Shown in pieces: positions 61,093 to 64,000 of a stretch of 64,000 nt of DNA. The notes beneath the pieces were generated by a model. That model was not told where the DNA came from, did no database searches, and saw only the letters and a list, made by a program, of their open reading frames with translations. Numbering within the stretch: the stretch's first letter is position 1; each line of letters opens with the position of its first letter. The position numbers and the translations under genes were made by a program. The DNA comes from Martinezella tropici (GTDB taxonomy: Bacteria > Pseudomonadota > Alphaproteobacteria > Rhizobiales > Rhizobiaceae), in assembly GCA_000799755.1 (NCBI GenBank), contig JUHI01000028.1, positions 1-64,000 of the forward strand. The letters run 5' to 3'.

Positions 61093-61454
61093 GCGCCACC
61101 GACTTGCCTTCACGCGATGCATTGTTGCGAGCACCCGAAACAATGTGTGCGGCCCCGCTTGTCTCAACGCCCCTCGATGACGTGAAGAACTCGCGATTGG
61201 GCGATGCGCATCTCCGCAGACTGCGTCGCGGCTTGCTCGATATTGACGGCGTCTGGCAAGGTAAACCCGATCGGTCGAGAAAGCCGGCATCTCGCAACCA
61301 GGGGGCCTTTGCCACGGAAGCATTCTCACCACCCGCCCGGAGCCAGCGGCTCAAAACGATTGCATGTCGAAAATCTCGCGAGCATAAGATGCTACGCGAA
61401 CTGTACCTTCGTGATGCCAGGCAATCCGGAGGACTGACAAAATCGGAGCTGCAA
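61093..61454. other. Gap before the M20 hydrolase gene
   Basis: No gene is supported here. The hydrolase frame is open back to 61104, but the added part has an unusual composition and no ribosome binding site, while GGAG precedes the ATG at 61455. The gap should hold the hydrolase promoter. Confidence 0.5.
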
Positions 61455-62879
61455 ATGAGTGTGAATGACCGTCAGGAGCTTTGGTCGAAAATCGATGGAG
61501 CCAAACAGCGGCTCATCGAATTGAGTGATCGCGTTTGGGGGATGCCGGAGGTTTGCTATACCGAGCTGCGTTCCGCCGCGGAACACAAGGCCGAGCTCCT
61601 GCATCAAGGCTTTCGCGTGAAAGAAGGCTTGGCCGGAATTCCAACATCCCTCGTCGGAGAAATTGGCGAGAGCGGGCCTGTCATTGCATTCCTCGGAGAA
61701 TATGATGCGTTGCCTGGCCTCAGCCAGGAGGCGGGAATTGCCGAGCACAAGCCTGTCGAGGCAGGTGGACACGGTCATGGTTGCGGTCATAACCTGCTCG
61801 GTTCCGGCGCCATGCTCGCAGCGGTCGGGTTGGCCGCCTTCTTGAAGGAAAAAGGTATTACGGCCCGCGTGCGCTACTATGGATGCCCGGCGGAGGAAGG
61901 CGGCGCGGCCAAGGCCTTCATGGTGCGCGAGGGCGCTTTCGATGATGTCGATGTGGCTATCTCCTGGCATCCATACAGCTTCTGGGAGGTGGCGCCACCA
62001 TTGTCATTGGCCAATACGCGCGCCGATTTCATCTTTAAAGGGCGGGCCTCACATGCAGCAGCCACCCCGCATCTGGGTCGTAGCGCATTGGATGCCGTCG
62101 AACTGATGAGCGTCGGCGTGAACTACATGCGCGAACATATGCCTTCCGATGCCCGCGTTCATTCGGCCATACTGGACGCTGGCGGCATCGCTCCCAACGT
62201 AGTCCAGGCCAATGCGCGCGTCCGCTACTCGATACGCGCGATGGAACTGCAGGACATGCTCGAGTTGGTTCAACGGGTCCACAAGATTGCCCAGGGAGCC
62301 GCCCTGATGACCGAGACCAGCGTCGAGATGAAGATCGTCAGCGCAGTCTCCAACACCTTGGGCAACAAACCGCTCGAACAGGCTCTTTACAATGCGATGG
62401 ACGAACTGGGTGTACCGTCTTTCGACGACGGAGACCGGGCATTTGCGAGGAAAATTCAGGACACATTGTCCGATGCCGATATCGCGGCTGTATATCGGGC
62501 TATCGGAATGCCGGCAACTGACGAGCCGCTCGCGACCTTCCTGACGCCGCAAGACACGAACCGCAAGCCATTGATCGGATCGACGGACATTGGTGATGTC
62601 AGCTGGGTCGTCCCGACGGTTCAGGTTCACGCGCCGACGGTTGCGATCGGTACGCCGTTTCATACGTGGCAGGTGGTGACTCAGGGCAAGATGCCGGCCG
62701 CGCATAAAGCGATGGTGCATGCCGCAAAGGCAATGGCGGCAACGGGACTTGCTGCGATAACCGATCCAATACTGATGGAAAGTGCAAAAGCCGCCTTGTC
62801 CGAACAGACAGCCCGCACCCCCTATGTCAGCCCGTTGAACGCGGATGTAATGCCACCCCTGGACATGTCCAAGGGATAG
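61455..62879 (+). CDS. M20-family metallopeptidase/amidohydrolase (AbgB-like)
   Basis: A 474-residue M20D-type amidase starting at 61455. Metal-binding landmarks are FLGEYDALPGLSQEAGI, GGHGHGCGHNLLGSGAMLAA, then YYGCPAEEGGAAKAFMVREG with the catalytic glutamate, and FKGRASHAAATPHLGRSALD. A C-terminal STDIGDVSWVVPTVQVHAPT segment supplies another metal ligand. These enzymes cleave N-acyl amino acids, or p-aminobenzoyl-glutamate in the AbgB case. The AsnC-type regulator and ABC importer that follow suggest an amino-acid conjugate as substrate, by context. Confidence 0.88.
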   Translation: MSVNDRQELWSKIDGAKQRLIELSDRVWGMPEVCYTELRSAAEHKAELLHQGFRVKEGLAGIPTSLVGEIGESGPVIAFLGEYDALPGLSQEAGIAEHKPVEAGGHGHGCGHNLLGSGAMLAAVGLAAFLKEKGITARVRYYGCPAEEGGAAKAFMVREGAFDDVDVAISWHPYSFWEVAPPLSLANTRADFIFKGRASHAAATPHLGRSALDAVELMSVGVNYMREHMPSDARVHSAILDAGGIAPNVVQANARVRYSIRAMELQDMLELVQRVHKIAQGAALMTETSVEMKIVSAVSNTLGNKPLEQALYNAMDELGVPSFDDGDRAFARKIQDTLSDADIAAVYRAIGMPATDEPLATFLTPQDTNRKPLIGSTDIGDVSWVVPTVQVHAPTVAIGTPFHTWQVVTQGKMPAAHKAMVHAAKAMAATGLAAITDPILMESAKAALSEQTARTPYVSPLNADVMPPLDMSKG

Positions 62880-62981
62880 CGCCCTTTCGCTTTCGCCCAT
62901 AGGAATGGCAGACGGGCGCGACGTGCCCGTCAATTATTTCTCTACTTATCATTAGCATGAGCGCGATCCGCGACAGGCGCC

Positions 62982-63467
62982 TTACCGACTCCTATCGTTC
63001 CCGTCTGCCAGCGGCACGAATAGTCCAAGCTTGACGTCGCGCAGCACCACATTCGTATGCATGCGCCGGATCTGTGGATTCTCGGCCATGATCACGGCGG
63101 CGATGTCATCGTAATGTTCGACATCCCGCGCGGTTACGATCGCAATGAGGTCGACTGCGCCCGTGACATAATAGACCTGCTGGACATGATCCTGCTTTTC
63201 CGCCCAAACGCGAAACTTGGCAAGCGCATCGTAATTGTCGCGTTCGATCTCCATGCCGACGATGAATACCATCGGCGTCCCGCTCGCCTTGCGGTCGATG
63301 ACCGCAATTTCCGCCTTGATGATGCCATCCTCGCGCAGCCGTTTCACGCGCCGCTGCACGGCGGAGGTCGAAAGGCCGACCTCCTCGGCGATGGCTTCGG
63401 CCGTGAGTTGGCAATTGCGCTGGACGATATCGAGAATATCGCGATCAAAACGATCCAGGTTTTCCAT
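62982..63467 (-). CDS. Lrp/AsnC-family regulator
   Basis: A 161-residue regulator from the ATG at 63465-63467 with AGGAG six bases upstream. The helix-turn-helix is LDRFDRDILDIVQRNCQLTA then EAIAEEVGLSTSAVQRRVKR, and the RAM ligand domain has VQQVYYVTGAVDLIAIVTAR and IRRMHTNVVLRDVKLG. It is divergent from the ABC importer gene and convergent with the M20 gene, so it likely controls one or both in response to an amino acid. Confidence 0.9.
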   Translation of the reverse strand: MENLDRFDRDILDIVQRNCQLTAEAIAEEVGLSTSAVQRRVKRLREDGIIKAEIAVIDRKASGTPMVFIVGMEIERDNYDALAKFRVWAEKQDHVQQVYYVTGAVDLIAIVTARDVEHYDDIAAVIMAENPQIRRMHTNVVLRDVKLGLFVPLADGNDRSR

Positions 63468-63639
63468 TCCCACTCCTTCGACCGGCCGGTGAAATCACCT
63501 GACGACATCTCCTTTCTATCACAAAAGAGGCGTATGGAATATATTTTTGCATCTTTTGTGCAAAATGATCTGAAATTGCGCGCAAATTCGGCTCACCTTC
63601 GCGATATTCTCCGCAAATTGTTTTTCATCGGAATTATAT
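63468..63639. promoter_or_regulatory. Divergent gap between Lrp/AsnC and ABC genes
   Basis: This 170-base stretch must hold the divergent promoters. It is AT-rich (TATGGAATATATTTTTGC and AAATTGTTTTTCATCGGAAT), as Lrp-type regulators prefer. No exact operator is claimed. Confidence 0.4.
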
Positions 63640-64000
63640 ATGACAGCGCTGTCCTCCCAGGCGCTTTGTGTGGAAGATCTCCACAAGAGCTTTGGGTCAC
63701 ATCAGGTCCTCAAGGGCGTTTCAACCACCGCCAATCAAGGGGACGTGATTTCCATCATCGGCTCGTCCGGCTCCGGGAAAAGCACGTTTCTGCGGTGCAT
63801 AAACCTGCTCGAGATGCCTGATCGCGGCCGCATCGTCGTCAATGGCGAGGAAGTCGCCCTGAGGCGGGGACGTCATGGACAGATGCAGCCGAAAAGCTGG
63901 CGGCAGATCGAGCGCATCCGCAGCGGGCTGGGCATGGTATTCCAGAGCTTCAATCTCTGGGCCCACATGACCGTCCTCGAAAACATCATCGAGGCCCCGG
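63640..64000 (+). CDS. Amino-acid/opine ABC ATPase (HisP/OccP type), cut by window edge
   Basis: The first 120 residues of an ATPase run off the right edge. It starts at the ATG at 63640 (weak ribosome binding site) and has LCVEDLHKSFGSHQVLKGVS, the Walker A IGSSGSGKSTFLRCINLLEM, then GRIVVNGEEVALRRGRHG and the Q-loop GMVFQSFNLWAHMTVLENI. The insert between Walker A and the Q-loop (RRGRHGQMQPKSWRQIERIR) is typical of HisP/OccP/NocP proteins for histidine, octopine or other polar amino acids. Confidence 0.9.
   Translation, partial: MTALSSQALCVEDLHKSFGSHQVLKGVSTTANQGDVISIIGSSGSGKSTFLRCINLLEMPDRGRIVVNGEEVALRRGRHGQMQPKSWRQIERIRSGLGMVFQSFNLWAHMTVLENIIEAP

Noticed and set aside
1..64000. CRISPR array, tRNA, rRNA or replication origin
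   Set aside because: No regularly spaced repeats, cloverleaf-like segments, rRNA stretches or repABC-type genes were noticed on reading through; weak or short cases could have been missed without computation.

Overview
The window looks like an accessory region of an alphaproteobacterium, most likely Rhizobiaceae (Rhizobium/Agrobacterium type). This rests on the GC-rich coding style, a RopB/Omp25-like outer membrane protein, a fused 3-dehydroshikimate dehydratase/HPPD-like enzyme, a BMP-type nucleoside transporter, a MHS-family transporter and an OccP/HisP-type ABC ATPase at the right edge. No rRNA, tRNA, ribosomal or other core genes were seen, so a plasmid, chromid or chromosomal island is plausible; that placement is inference.

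Layout. 1-0.3 kb: start of an ISL3-family transposase cut by the window edge. 0.8-9.1 kb: a run of genes whose products almost all carry export signals (DUF4424, two small secreted proteins, a membrane-anchored beta-propeller, a lipoprotein, a Tat-signal serpin, a secreted protein sharing a short motif with an earlier one, DUF4189), with one nonsense-split gene. 9.8-16.4 kb: single genes (NmrA-type oxidoreductase, AraC, alpha/beta hydrolase, LysR) and a decayed nucleotidyltransferase pseudogene. 17.6-33.9 kb: a large minus-strand operon for nucleoside uptake and breakdown (two nucleoside hydrolases, BMP-type ABC importer, ribokinase, dihydropyrimidinase-like enzyme, NAD-dependent epimerase, a StyA-type monooxygenase with its flavin reductase, and a PPOX/ferredoxin-reductase fusion), with a divergent GntR regulator, an SDR and an HD hydrolase. 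34.2-35.8 kb: orphan beta-propeller gene and a decayed IS481-family transposase.

35.9-46.6 kb: a catabolic cluster with a HutC-like regulator, HisC-like and HisD-like enzymes, an SDR, a zinc alcohol dehydrogenase, an APH-fold kinase, an FMN-dependent 2-hydroxyacid dehydrogenase and a taurine/nitrate-type ABC importer. Palindromic operators lie in both regulatory gaps. 46.7-49.3 kb: three overlapping or abutting minus-strand genes (small soluble protein, three-helix membrane protein, SF2 helicase) that look like an undescribed defence cassette. 49.9-55.2 kb: a small secreted protein, an OmpR/EnvZ-type two-component pair with a divergent degenerate receiver protein, and an outer membrane beta-barrel. 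55.8-61.1 kb: a quinate/shikimate-type module (AroE-like dehydrogenase, TetR, dehydroshikimate dehydratase fusion, MHS transporter) in which two matching TetR-type palindromes sit inside the 17-bp spacers of two promoters. 61.4-64 kb: M20 amidohydrolase, Lrp/AsnC regulator and the start of an amino-acid/opine-type ABC ATPase.

The strongest candidates for something new are the nucleoside/monooxygenase operon, the HutC/HisD-like cluster, and the helicase-membrane-small protein cassette. Functions are read from motifs only; no database search was run.
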